Below, piece by piece: positions 6,170 to 16,406 of a DNA stretch of 19,606 bases. The translations under genes and the position numbers were made by a program. Source of the stretch: Symbiodinium natans. Lineage: Eukaryota; Sar; Dinophyceae; Suessiales; Symbiodiniaceae. The stretch spans positions 1 through 19,606 of the forward strand of contig CAJNDS010001419.1 in NCBI GenBank assembly GCA_905221605.1, written 5' to 3'. The notes under the pieces were generated by a model. The model was not told where the DNA came from. It ran no database searches and was given only the letters and a program-made list of their open reading frames with translations. How positions within the stretch are numbered: the stretch's first letter is position 1; every line of letters begins with the position of its first letter.

Positions 6170-7679
6170 TAAACTATAAACGTTTCTATAGTTTGGGAGT
6201 CAACCTTTATAGTTTAGCGGCTAAACTATAAACGTCTATAGTTTAGGAGTCAGGCTTTATAGTTTAGCGCCGAAACTATAAACGTCTATAGTTTAAGAGC
6301 CCCTCTTTATAGTTTAGCGCCTAAACTATAAACGTCTATAGTTTCGGAGCCATTCTTTACAGTTTAGCGCCTAAACTATAAACGTTTATAGTTTAGGAGC
6401 CCCTCTTTATAGTTTAGCGCCTAAACTATAAACGTCTATAGTTTAGGAGCCACTCTTTATAGTTTAGCGCCTAAACTATAAACGTCTATAGTTTAGGAGC
6501 CCCTCTTTATAGTTTAGCGCCTAAACTATAAACGTCTATAATTTAGGAGCCCCTCTTTATAGTTTAGCGCCTAAACTATAAACGTCTATAATTTAGGAGC
6601 CCCTCTTTATAGTTTAGCGCCTAAACTATAAGCGTCGAGCCCCTCTTTATAGTTTAGCGCCTAAACTATAAACGTTTACAGTTTAGGAGCCCCTCTTTAT
6701 AGTTTAGCGCCTAAACGATAAACGTCTATAGTTTCGGAGACATTCTTTATAGTTTAGCGCCTAAACTATAAACGTTTACAGCTTAGGAGCCCCTCTTTAT
6801 AGCTTAGCGCCTAAACTATAAACGTTTACAGTTTAGGAGCCACTCTTTATAGTTTAGCGCCTAAACGATAAACGTCTATAGTTTCGGAGCCACTCTTTAT
6901 AGTTTAGCGCCTAAACTATAAACGTCTATAGTTTAGGAGCCACTCTTTATAGTTTAGCGGCTAAACTATAAACGTCTATAGTTTAGGAGCCCCTCTTTAT
7001 AGTTTAGCGCCGAAACTATAAACGTCTATAGTTTAAGAGCCCCTCTTTATAGTTTAGCGCCTAAACTATAAACGTCTATAGTTTCGGAGCCATTCTTTAT
7101 AGTTTAGCGCCTAAACTATAAACGTTTACAGTTTAGGAGCCCCTCTTTATAGTTTAGCGCCTAAACTATAAACGTCTATAGTTTAGGAGCCACTCTTTAT
7201 AGTTTAGCGCCTAAACTATAAACGTCTTTAATTTAGGAGCCCCTCTCTATAGTTTAGCGCCTAAACGATAAACGTCTATAATTTAGGAGCCCCTCTTTAT
7301 AGTTTAGCGCCTAAACTATAAACGTCTATAGTTTCGGAGCCACTCTTTATAGTTTAGGGCCTAGACAATAAGCGTTTACAGTTTAGGAGCCCCTCTTTAT
7401 AGTTTAGCGCCTAAACTATAAACGTTTACAGTTTAGGAGCCCCCCTTTATAGTTTAGCCCCTAAACTATAGACGTCTATAGTTTAAGAGCCACTCTTTAT
7501 AGTTTAGCGCCTAAACTAGTAAGGTCCATAGGTCAGGAGCCAACCTGTATAGTTCAGCGCCTCAACTATAAACGTCTATAGTTTAGGAGCCAAGCTTGAT
7601 AGTTTAGCGCCTAAACTATAAACGTCTATAGTTTAGGAGCCGCTCTTATAGTTTAACGCCAACACTACAAACGTCTACA
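6170..7679 (+). repeat. 50-bp palindromic satellite, long array (unit 2)
   Basis: About 1.5 kb and close to thirty monomers, the longest uninterrupted block in unit 2. Most monomers keep the 50-base register exactly. One is truncated at about 6630 (AAGCGTCGAGCCCC, lacking the second arm). Monomers decay towards the right end (7520-7679), with ACTAGTAAGG and AACACTACAAACG replacing the arms. That is the usual sign of reduced homogenisation at array edges. Confidence 0.93.
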
Positions 7680-8833
7680 GTTTATAGGGGTCGCTTTCTA
7701 TAGTTTGGCATAAACGGTACCCCCGCGGGCCTAAACTGTGAACGGTACCCCCACGCGGATTTTCGGACATTGGCTAAACTATAAACGTCGAACATTTGGG
7801 GCCACTTTCTACAGTTTGTGCAAAACGGTACCCCCTACGCGGATTTGCGGACTTTGGCTACACTGTAAGCGTCTATAGCTTAGGGGCCACTGTCTATAGT
7901 TTGGCACCTGATCTGTAAACGGTGCCCTCACGCGGATTTTCGGATGTTGGCCTAGACTGTAAACGGTACCCCCACGCGCATTTTCGGCCTTTGGCTGAAC
8001 TATAAACGTCGACAGTTTTTGGGGCCACCTTCTACAGTTTGGCGCCTAAACTGTAAACGGTACCCCCACGCGGATTTTCGGACTTTGGCTAAACTATAAA
8101 CGTCTTTAGTTTAGGGGCCACTTTCTATAGTTTGGCACCTAAACTGCAAGCGGTGCCCCCACGCGGATTTTCGGACTTTGGCTAAGCTATAAACACCTAT
8201 AGTTTTAGGGGTCACTTTCTATAGTTTGGCACCTGAACTGTAAATTGTAACCTCACGTGGATTTTCGGACTTTTGCGAACCTATAAACGTCTATAGTTTA
8301 GGGGCACTTTCAAACTGTAAGCGGTACCCCCGCGCGGATTTTCGGACTTTGGCTAAACTATAAACGTTTATAGCTTAGGGGCGACTTTCTATTGTTCGGC
8401 ACTTAACTATAAATGGTACCCCCGCGCGGATTCGACTGTGGCTACACTATAAACGTTGAAAGTTTGGGGCCACTTTCTATAGTTTGCCACCTAAACTGTA
8501 AACGTTACCCCCACACGGGTTTTCGGACTTTGGCTAAACTATAAACGTCTATAGTTCAGGGGCCACTTTCTATAGTTCGGCACCTAAACTATATATGGTA
8601 CCCCCACGCGGTTTTTCGGACTTTGGCTAAACTATAAACGTTGAAAGTTTGGGGCCACTTTCTACAGTTTGGCACCTAAACTGCAAACGCTACCCCCACG
8701 CGGATTTTCGGACTTTGTTTAAACTATAAGCGTCTATAATTTAGGGGCCACTTTCTATAGTTTGGCACTTGAACTGTAAACGGTACCCCACGCGGATTTC
8801 CGGACTTTGGCTAAGCCATGCTAAGTCATAAAC
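7680..8833 (+). repeat. ~92-bp GGTACC/GCGGATTTTCGG repeats (unit 2)
   Basis: About 370 bp longer than in unit 1 at the left. The extra part (7680-8050) holds irregular copies, including a rearranged one (CCCCCGCGGGCC, near 7721). From about 8058 it aligns with the whole unit 1 block starting at 2450. Confidence 0.88.
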
Positions 8834-9019
8834 AAGGTGGAGGCAACGTGCAAGGAAGGTGGAAGCAAGCGGAAACAAGGTGGAAGGAAGGTGGAAGCAA
8901 GGTGGCAGCAAGATGGAAGCAAGGTTGAAGAACGGTAGAAGCAAGGTGGAAGCAAGGTGGAAGCAAAGTGCAAGCAACGTGGAAGCGAGCTGGAAGCAAG
9001 GTGGAAGCAGGGTGGAATC
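8834..9019. repeat. 11-bp minisatellite (unit 2)
   Basis: Also 186 bp. It differs from unit 1 by a few substitutions, such as GGAAGGAAGG at 8883 for GGAAGCAAGG, with no change in copy number. Constant copy number is unusual for a minisatellite and points to recent copying of whole units. Confidence 0.93.
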
Positions 9020-9921
9020 ACTAGCTACGGTCAGCCGCCGCCGATGTTTTTCCCCCCGGGCGCAAAACCTCCAATCAATGAACGGTTTTCCCCCGGGACG
9101 CAAAACCTCCGGTCTTTCCATGCTCGCAAAACCTCCAATCGACACAGAAATGCTTCGCGGATCTACAGGAGGCGTAAAGCCTCCAATCAATTCAAAGATG
9201 GTTTTCCCTCGGGCGCAAAACCTCCAATCAATGCAACGGTCTTTCCCCCGGGCGCAAAACCTCCGGTGGGCCCAAATGGCTTCGCGATTCATATGTTGAT
9301 AGAGCACGAGAACGGTGCTCAAAAGCTACATCCAACCAGTGATGTCTTTCCCCCGACAGCACCTCGGATCTGTATCCTGATATAGCACAAGTACCGGGCT
9401 TAATACCTGCCTTTGGTGTCGTGCCAGGACGGTGCTTAAACGCTGCCTTTCCCCCGCCGATGTTTTTCTCCCGGGCGCAAAACCTTCAATCAACGCAACG
9501 GTCTTTCCCCCAGGCATGAACCTCCCTGCTGGCACAATCAACGCAACGGTCTTTCTCCCGGGCATAAAACCTCCCTGCTGGCAAAACCTCCGGTCGACCC
9601 AAAAAAATGCTTCGCGGATGGACACGCTGATAGAGCACAAGTACGGTGCTCAAGAGCTACGTCTAACAAGCGACGTCCTCCTCCCGACAGCAGAACCTCC
9701 AATCAACTCGCGGTCGACCCACCTGTGGATTGACATAACACAAGTACCGGGCTCGAAAGCTACGGTCAACCACCGACGTCTTCCCCCGGGCAGAAACCTC
9801 CGTTCGACCCAAACATGCTCTTCGGTTTTCTTTGTGATCTGAGCACCAGTACGGTGCTTAACAGCTACGGTCAACCATCGGTCTCTTTCCCCCGGGTGCA
9901 AAACCTCCGGTTGACCCCCCC
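9020..9921. repeat. Degenerate ~100-bp repeats with CCCGGG and AAAACCTCC (unit 2)
   Basis: Matches the unit 1 block but is about 54 bp longer, mainly because of a tandem duplication of about 48 bp. Both GAGCAC/GTGCTC stems are intact here, the first at 9302-9320. Confidence 0.82.
9487..9583 (+). repeat. 48-bp tandem duplication (unit 2)
   Basis: Two adjacent copies start CAATCAACGCAACGG at 9487 and 9535 and end CTCCCTGCTGGCA. The copies differ at a few sites (CCCAGGCATGAACC against CCCGGGCATAAAACC). Unit 1 has a single copy, so the event is later than the split of the two layouts, or unit 1 lost one. Confidence 0.88.
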
Positions 9922-10260
9922 TGCAAGACTAGCAGGCTGCAAGAGGACTAAGATCGTGGTGGAACAAACAAGCAACTTTGACTAGGTGTAATACACCTCG
10001 ACAAGAACGCATACAAGAAGGGCGGTGAGAAAAAAACAAGAGAGTTTCCTAAACATGAGTTTAGAAAACTAAACCCTAAAAGGCGGAGCTGGCTAAGGGT
10101 GGGAGCCGCACTTGACGGCGCGGGAGGGAAACGCGTGAAATGATGTGGCCGAAGCAAGGCCCCATTCTCGGTGGCCCTGAGCGTGCTCCGGAACCGAAAC
10201 AAATTTCAAGTTTGTTCGCCCGTCCGGCCATGTCATATCCTTCTCCAGCTTCGGCGCAAA
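9922..10260. other. Pre-telomeric segment (unit 2)
   Basis: Also 339 bp. Compared with unit 1 it has AGGTGT/ACACCT at 9984-9998, one mismatch in the 11-bp hairpin, and GGCCCTG in place of GGCCTTG, which costs one pair of the 7-bp stem. Confidence 0.8.
10044..10069. other. 11-bp hairpin, one mismatch (unit 2)
   Basis: The right arm is GTTTAGAAAAC, so one C:G pair becomes C:A. The loop ATGA is unchanged. Confidence 0.7.
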
Positions 10261-10614
10261 CCCTAAACCCTAAACCCTAAACCCTAAACCCTAAACCCTA
10301 AACCCTAAACCCTAAACCCTAAACCCTAAACCCTAAACCCTAAACCCTAAACCCTAAACCCTAAACCCTAAACGCTAAACCCTAAACCCTAAACCATAAA
10401 ACCTAAACCCTAAACCCTAAACCCTAAACCCTAAACCCTAAACCCTAACCCCTAAACCCTAAACCCTAAACCCTAAACCCTAAACCCTAAACCCTAAACC
10501 CTAAACCCTAAACCCTAAACCCTAAACCCTAAACCCTAAACCCCTAAACCCTTAAACCCTTAAACCCTAAACCCTAAACCCCTAAACCCTAAACCCTAAA
10601 CCCTAAACCCTAAA
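10261..10614 (+). repeat. Interstitial telomere tract B, degenerate (CCCTAAA)n, 354 bp
   Basis: Order: 16 perfect heptamers, CGCTAAA (10373-10379), two perfect, CCATAAA (10394-10400), ACCTAAA (10401-10407), five perfect, CCCTAA (10443-10448), CCCCTAAA (10449-10456), twelve perfect, CCCCTAAA (10541-10548), CCCTTAAA twice (10549-10564), two perfect, CCCCTAAA (10579-10586), four perfect. None of these variants occurs in tract A. The flanks are the same as for tract A, so all three tracts share one ancestral pair of junctions. Confidence 0.97.
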
Positions 10615-10829
10615 CTCAGGCGTGGCTGGTGGGGGAGCTTCGCTCCTTTCCCACCAGCCGAGCCGCCCAAAGCAAGTGGCTTCATGGGCATCGCACATAC
10701 AATATGCCTATACAGCAGTTCAACTGTCTTACCAGAGAGCGTGCCGTGCCACCGCTAGGCAGTGGAGCGGTGTCAGTACTGACAATATATTATATATATA
10801 TACCCCAAAACCTGCCCGAAATCACGGTT
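10615..10829. repeat. GC-rich unit head (unit 3)
   Basis: The ten-base hairpin arms lie at 10624-10633 and 10650-10659. The loop begins GGAG where unit 2 has GTAG, leaving the arms unchanged. The 14-bp palindrome is at 10771-10784. The TA run after it is four bases longer than in unit 2. Confidence 0.85.
10771..10806. promoter_or_regulatory. 14-bp palindrome plus TATA run, possible promoter (unit 3)
   Basis: The palindrome at 10771-10784 is unchanged, with the TA run to about 10802. It lies 157 bases right of the telomere tract end. Confidence 0.3.
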
Positions 10830-11079
10830 AAACTATAAAGATTTCTATAGTTTTGCGTCTAAACTATAAACGTTTATAGTTTAGGCTCTATAGTTTTGGC
10901 TCTAAACTATAGACGTTTATAGTTTAGCGTCTATAGTTTAGGGCTTATAGTTTAGGCTTTATAGTTTAGCGGCTAAACTATAAACGTCTATAGTTTAGGA
11001 GTCAGGCTTTATAGTTTAGCGCCGAAACTATAGACGTTTATAGTTTAGGCTCTAGAGTTTGGGGCTCTATAGTTTAGGG
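10830..11079 (+). repeat. Palindromic leader repeats (unit 3)
   Basis: Leader of 250 bp, one T shorter than in unit 2 near 10945 (GGGCTTATAG for GGGCTTTATAG). The motif order is otherwise unchanged. Confidence 0.85.
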
Positions 11080-11722
11080 CAAAATCCAGAAATTGGAGGC
11101 AGCATTTCCGGCATCGATTTCAGTACTAAAAAATCGCATTTTGAAGCTCGGTCCAGGCCAATCCTGGGGGACCCCCCACGGATGGTCCTAAACTATAAAC
11201 GCTTCTATAGTTTAGAAGCCAACCTTTATAGTTTAGCGGCTAAACTATAAACGTTTATAGTTTAGGGGTCAAGCTTTATAGTTTAGCGCCGAAACTATAA
11301 ACGTTTATAGTTTAGGCTCTAGAGTGTGGGGCTCTATAGTTTAGGGCAAAATCCAGAAATTGGAGGCAGCATTTCCGGCATCGATTTCTGTACTAAAAAA
11401 TCGCATTTTGAAGCTCGGTCCAAGCCAATCCTGGGGGACCCCCCACGGATGGTCCTAAACTATAAACGCTTCTATAGTTTAGGAGCCAACCTTTATAGTT
11501 TAGCGGCTAAACTATAAACGTTTATAGTTTCGGGGTCAAGCTTTATAGTTTAGCGCCGAAACTATAAACGTTTATAGTTTAGGCTCTAGAGTTTGGGGCT
11601 CTATAGTTTAGGGCGAAATCCAGAAATTGGAGGCAGCATTTCCCGCATCGATTTCTGTACTAAAAAATCGCATTTTGAAGCTCGGTCCAGGCCAATCCTG
11701 GGGGACCCCCCACGGATGGTCC
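11080..11722 (+). repeat. Three 109-bp cores at 267-bp spacing (unit 3)
   Basis: The cores are at 11080-11188, 11347-11455 and 11614-11722. The first has CAGTACTAAA for CTGTACTAAA. The third has GCGAAATCC and TTTCCCGC, the signature of the fifth core of layout I (1844, 18268), yet it is followed by the satellite that follows the third core in layout I. This is one of the signs that unit 3 is mosaic. Confidence 0.88.
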
Positions 11723-13580
11723 TAAACTATAAACGTCTATAATTTGGGAGCCAACCTTTATAGTTTAGCGCCTAAACTATAAACGTCTATAGTTTAGAAG
11801 CCCCTCTTTATAGTTTAGCGCCTAAACTATAAACGTCTATAGTTTAGGAGCCACTCTTTATAGTTTAGCGCCTAAACTATAAACGTCTATAGTTTTGGAG
11901 CCCCTCTTTATAGTTTAGCGCCTAAACTATAAACGTTTACAGTTTAGGAGCCCCTCTTTATAGTTTAGCGCCTAAACTATAAACGTCTATAGTTTAGGAG
12001 CCACTCTTTATAGTTTAGCGCCTAAACTATAAACGTCTATAGCTTAGGAGCCCCTCTTTATAGTTTAGCGCCTCAACTATAAACGTCTATAATTTAGGAG
12101 CCAACCTTTATAGTTTAGCGGCTAAACTATAAACGTCTATAGTTTAGGAGTCAGGCTTTATAGTTTAGCGCCGAAACTATAAACGTCTATAGTTTAAGAG
12201 CCCCTCTTTATAGTTTAGCGCCTAAACTATAAACGTCTATAGTTTCGGAGCCATTCTTTACAGTTTAGCGCCTAAACTATAAACGTTTATAGTTTAGGAG
12301 CCCCTCTTTATAGTTTAGCGCCTAAACTATAAACGTCTATAGTTTAGGAGCCACTCTTTATAGTTTAGCGCCTAAACTATAAACGTCTATAGTTTAGGAG
12401 CCCCTCTTTATAGTTTAGCGCCTAAACTATAAACGTCTATAATTTAGGAGCCCCTCTTTATAGTTTAGCGCCTAAACTATAAACGTCTATAATTTAGGAG
12501 CCCCTCTTTATAGTTTAGCGCCTAAACTATAAGCGTCGAGCCCCTCTTTATAGTTTAGCGCCTAAACTATAAACGTTTACAGTTTAGGAGCCCCTCTTTA
12601 TAGTTTAGCGCCTAAACGATAAACGTCTATAGTTTCGGAGCCATTCTTTATAGTTTAGCGCCTAAACTATAAACGTTTACAGCTTAGGAGCCCCTCTTTA
12701 TAGCTTAGCGCCTAAACTATAAACGTTTACAGTTTAGGAGCCACTCTTTATAGTTTAGCGCCTAAACGATAAACGTCTATAGTTTCGGAGCCACTCTTTA
12801 TAGTTTAGCGCCTAAACTATAAACGTCTATAGTTTAGGAGCCACTCTTTATAGTTTAGCGGCTAAACTATAAACGTCTATAGTTTAGGAGCCCCTCTTTA
12901 TAGTTTAGCGCCGAAACTATAAACGTCTATAGTTTAAGAGCCCCTCTTTATAGTTTAGCGCCTAAACTATAAACGTCTATAGTTTTGGAGCCCCTCTTTA
13001 TAGTTTAGCGCCTAAACTATAAACGTTTACAGTTTAGGAGCCCCTCTTTATAGTTTAGCGCCTAAACTATAAACGTCTATAGTTTAGGAGCCACTCTTTA
13101 TAGTTTAGCGCCTAAACTATAAACGTCTTTAGTTTAGGAGCCCCTCTCTATAGTTTAGCGCCTAAACGATAAACGTCTATAATTTAGGAGCCCCTCTTTA
13201 TAGTTTAGCGCCTAAACTATAAACGTCTATAGTTTAGGAGCCACTCTTTATAGTTTAGGGCCTAGACAATAAGCGTTTACAGTTTAGGAGCCCCTCTTTA
13301 TAGTTTAGCGCCTAAACTATAAACGTTTACAGTTTAGGAGCCCCCCTTTATAGTTTAGCCCCTAAACTATAGACGTCTATAGTTTAAGAGCCACTCTTTA
13401 TAGTTTAGCGCCTAAACTAGTAAGGTCCATAGGTCAGGAGCCAACCTGTATAGTTCAGCGCCTCAACTATAAAAGTCTATAGTTTAGGAACCAAGCTTGA
13501 TAGTTTAGCGCCTAAACTATAAACGTCTATAGTTTAGGAGCCGCTCTTATAGTTTAACGCCAACACTACAAACGTCTACA
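11723..13580 (+). repeat. 50-bp palindromic satellite, long mosaic array (unit 3)
   Basis: About 1.86 kb. The first ~420 bp follow the spacer-variant order of layout I. From about 12142 the array follows unit 2 at offset 5,901, including the truncated monomer (about 12531) and the decayed right edge. It has about seven more monomers than unit 2. Confidence 0.93.
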
Positions 13581-14734
13581 GTTTATAGGGGTCGCTTTCT
13601 ATAGTTTGGCATAAACGGTACCCCCGCGGGCCTAAACTGTGAACGGTACCCCCACGCGGATTTTCGGACATTGGCTAAACTATAAACGTCGAACATTTTG
13701 GGCCACTTTCTACAGTTTGTGCAAAACGGTACCCCCTACGCGGATTTGCGGACTTTGGCTACACTGTAAGCGTCTATAGCTTAGGGGCCACTGTCTATAG
13801 TTTGGCACCTGATCTGTAAACGGTGCCCTCACGCGGATTTTCGGATGTTGGCCTAGACTGTAAACGGTACCCCCACGCGCATTTTCGGCCTTTGGCTGAA
13901 CTATAAACGTCGACAGTTTTTGGGGCCACCTTCTACAGTTTGGCGCCTAAACTGTAAACGGTACCCCCACGCGGATTTTCGGACTTTGGCTAAACTATAA
14001 ACGTCTTTAGTTTAGGGGCCACTTTCTATAGTTTGGCACCTAAACTGCAAGCGGTGCCCCCACGCGGATTTTCGGACTTTGGCTAAGCTATAAACACCTA
14101 TAGTTTTAGGGGTCACTTTCTATAGTTTGGCACCTGAACTGTAAATTGTAACCTCACGTGGATTTTCGGACTTTTGCGAACCTATAAACGTCTATAGTTT
14201 AGGGGCACTTTCAAACTGTAAGCGGTACCCCCGCGCGGATTTTCGGACTTTGGCTAAACTATAAACGTTTATAGCTTAGGGGCGACTTTCTATTGTTCGG
14301 CACTTAACTATAAATGGTACCCCCGCGCGGATTCGACTGTGGCTACACTATAAACGTTGAAAGTTTGGGGCCACTTTCTATAGTTTGCCACCTAAACTGT
14401 AAACGTTACCCCCACACGGGTTTTCGGACTTTGGCTAAACTATAAACGTCTATAGTTCAGGGGCCACTTTCTATAGTTCGGCACCTAAACTATATATGGT
14501 ACCCCCACGCGGTTTTTCGGACTTTGGCTAAACTATAAACGTTGAAAGTTTGGGGCCACTTTCTACAGTTTGGCACCTAAACTGCAAACGCTACCCCCAC
14601 GCGGATTTTCGGACTTTGTTTAAACTATAAGCGTCTATAATTTAGGGGCCACTTTCTATAGTTTGGCACTTGAACTGTAAACGGTACCCCACGCGGATTT
14701 CCGGACTTTGGCTAAGCCATGCTAAGTCATAAAC
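13581..14734 (+). repeat. ~92-bp GGTACC/GCGGATTTTCGG repeats (unit 3)
   Basis: Aligns throughout with 7680-8833 at offset 5,901, with only isolated substitutions such as GAACATTTTG at 13690 for GAACATTTGG. Confidence 0.88.
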
Positions 14735-14920
14735 AAGGTGGAGGCAACGTGCAAGGAAGGTGGAAGCAAGCGGAAACAAGGTGGAAGGAAGGTGGAAGCA
14801 AGGTGGCAGCAAGATGGAAGCAAGGTTGAAGAACGGTAGAAGCAAGGTGGAAGCAAGGTGGAAGCAAAGTGCAAGCAACGTGGAAGCGAGCTGGAAGCAA
14901 GGTGGAAGCAGGGTGGAATC
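14735..14920. repeat. 11-bp minisatellite (unit 3)
   Basis: Same length as, and seemingly identical to, the unit 2 copy. Confidence 0.93.
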
Positions 14921-15822
14921 ACTAGCTACGGTCAGCCGCCGCCGATGTTTTTCCCCCCGGGCGCAAAACCTCCAATCAATGAACGGTTTTCCCCCGGGAC
15001 GCAAAACCTCCGGTCTTTCCATGCTCGCAAAACCTCCAATCGACACAGAAATGCTTCGCGGATCTACAGGAGGCGTAAAGCCTCCAATCAATTCAAAGAT
15101 GGTTTCCCCTCGGGCGCAAAACCTCCAATCAATGCAACGGTCTTTCCCCCGGGCGCAAAACCTCCGGTGGGCCCAAATGGCTTCGCGATTCATATGTTGA
15201 TAGAGCACGAGAACGGTGCTCAAAAGCTACATCCAACCAGTGATGTCTTTCCCCCGACAGCACCTCGGATCTGTATCCTGATATAGCACAAGTACCGGGC
15301 TTAATACCTGCCTTTGGTGTCGTGCCAGGACGGTGCTTAAACGCTGCCTTTCCCCCGCCGATGTTTTTCTCCCGGGCGCAAAACCTTCAATCAACGCAAC
15401 GGTCTTTCCCCCAGGCATGAACCTCCCTGCTGGCACAATCAACGCAACGGTCTTTCTCCCGGGCATAAAACCTCCCTGCTGGCAAAACCTCCGGTCGACC
15501 CAAAAAAATGCTTCGCGGATGGACACGCTGATAGAGCACAAGTACGGTGCTCAAGAGCTACGTCTAACAAGCGACGTCCTCCTCCCGACAGCAGAACCTC
15601 CAATCAACTCGCGGTCGACCCACCTGTGGATTGACATAACACAAGTACCGGGCTCGAAAGCTACGGTCAACCACCGACGTCTTCCCCCGGGCAGAAACCT
15701 CCGTTCGACCCAAACATGCTCTTCGGTTTTCTTTGTGATCTGAGCACCAGTACGGTGCTTAACAGCTACGGTCAACCATCGGTCTCTTTCCCCCGGGTGC
15801 AAAACCTCCGGTTGACCCCCCC
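14921..15822. repeat. Degenerate ~100-bp repeats with CCCGGG and AAAACCTCC (unit 3)
   Basis: Aligns with the unit 2 block at offset 5,901, including the 48-bp duplication. One visible difference is GGTTTCCCCTCGGG for GGTTTTCCCTCGGG near 15101. Confidence 0.82.
15388..15484 (+). repeat. 48-bp tandem duplication (unit 3)
   Basis: Same duplication as in unit 2 with the same between-copy differences, so it was inherited and not a second event. Confidence 0.87.
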
Positions 15823-16168
15823 TGCAAGACTAGCAGGCTGCAAGAGGACTAAGATCGTGGTGGAACAAACAAGCAACTTTGACTAGGTGTAATACACCTC
15901 GACAAGAACGCATACAAGAAGGGCGGTGAGAAAAAAACAAGAGAGTTTCCTAAACATGAGTTTAGAAAACTAAACCCTAAAAGGCGGAGCTGGCTAAGGG
16001 TGGGAGCCGCACTTGACGGCGCGGGAGGGAAACGCGTGAAATGATGTGGCCGAAGCAAGGCCCCATTCTCGGTGGCCCTGAGCGTGCTCCGGAACCGAAA
16101 CAAATTTCAAGTTTGTTCGCCCGTCCGGCCATGTCATATCCTTCTCCAGCTTCGGCGCAAACCGCAAA
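15823..16168. other. Pre-telomeric segment (unit 3)
   Basis: This copy is 346 bp: the unit 2 sequence plus seven bases at the right end, where CGCAAACC appears twice (GGCGCAAACCGCAAACCC). The extra seven bases equal one heptamer period. Confidence 0.8.
15945..15970. other. 11-bp hairpin, one mismatch (unit 3)
   Basis: Carries the same mismatch as the unit 2 copy. Confidence 0.7.
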
Positions 16169-16406
16169 CCCTAAACCCTAAACCCTAAACCCTAAACCCT
16201 AAACCCTAAACCCTAAACCCTAAACCCTAAACCCTAAACCCTAAACCCTAAACCCTAAACCCTAAACCCTAAACCCTAAACGCTAAACCCTAAACCCTAA
16301 ACCATAAAACCTAAACCCTAAACCCTAAACCCTAAACCCTAAACCCTAAACCCTAACCCCTAAACCCTAAACCCTAAACCCTAAACCCTAAACCCTAAAC
16401 CCTAAA
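16169..16406 (+). repeat. Interstitial telomere tract C, degenerate (CCCTAAA)n, 238 bp
   Basis: Order: 16 perfect heptamers, CGCTAAA (16281-16287), two perfect, CCATAAA (16302-16308), ACCTAAA (16309-16315), five perfect, CCCTAA (16351-16356), CCCCTAAA (16357-16364), six perfect. This equals the first 196 bp of tract B variant for variant; the remaining part is 42 bp here and 158 bp in B. An extra variant heptamer, CCGCAAA (16162-16168), sits just left of the tract and is absent from A and B. Confidence 0.97.

Larger units (their letters stand above)
5065..10614 (+). repeat. Subtelomeric unit 2 (layout II), complete
   Basis: Complete 5,550-bp unit from the base after one ITS to the last base of the next. 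It differs from unit 1 in having three 109-bp cores (5527, 5794, 6061) instead of five, one long 50-bp satellite array of roughly 1.5 kb, and about 370 bp more of the ~92-bp repeats. From the satellite array rightward it aligns with unit 3 at a constant offset of 5,901 bases with few substitutions, for example at 8741/14642 and 9326/15227. Against unit 1 the 11-bp minisatellite lies at an offset of 5,607. Confidence 0.95.
10615..16406 (+). repeat. Subtelomeric unit 3 (mosaic layout), complete
   Basis: Complete 5,792-bp unit. Its left part matches unit 2 at an offset of about 5,553. Positions 11711 to about 12140 match the layout-I block of unit 1 (about 1081-1510), including the order of spacer variants. 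From about 12142 to 16160 it matches unit 2 at an offset of 5,901. The change of offset adds about 350 bp (seven 50-bp monomers) relative to unit 2. Its ITS is 116 bp shorter than that of unit 2. I infer unequal recombination between layout-I and layout-II units. Confidence 0.93.

Noticed and set aside
6290-7640. CRISPR-like regular array with palindromic repeats
   Set aside because: The period is 50 bp with no unique spacers; spacer and repeat both recur, and the setting is telomeric. This is a tandem satellite.
9020-10260. LTR retrotransposon or DNA transposon
   Set aside because: No terminal repeats with target-site duplication, no integrase, reverse transcriptase or transposase motif in any frame.
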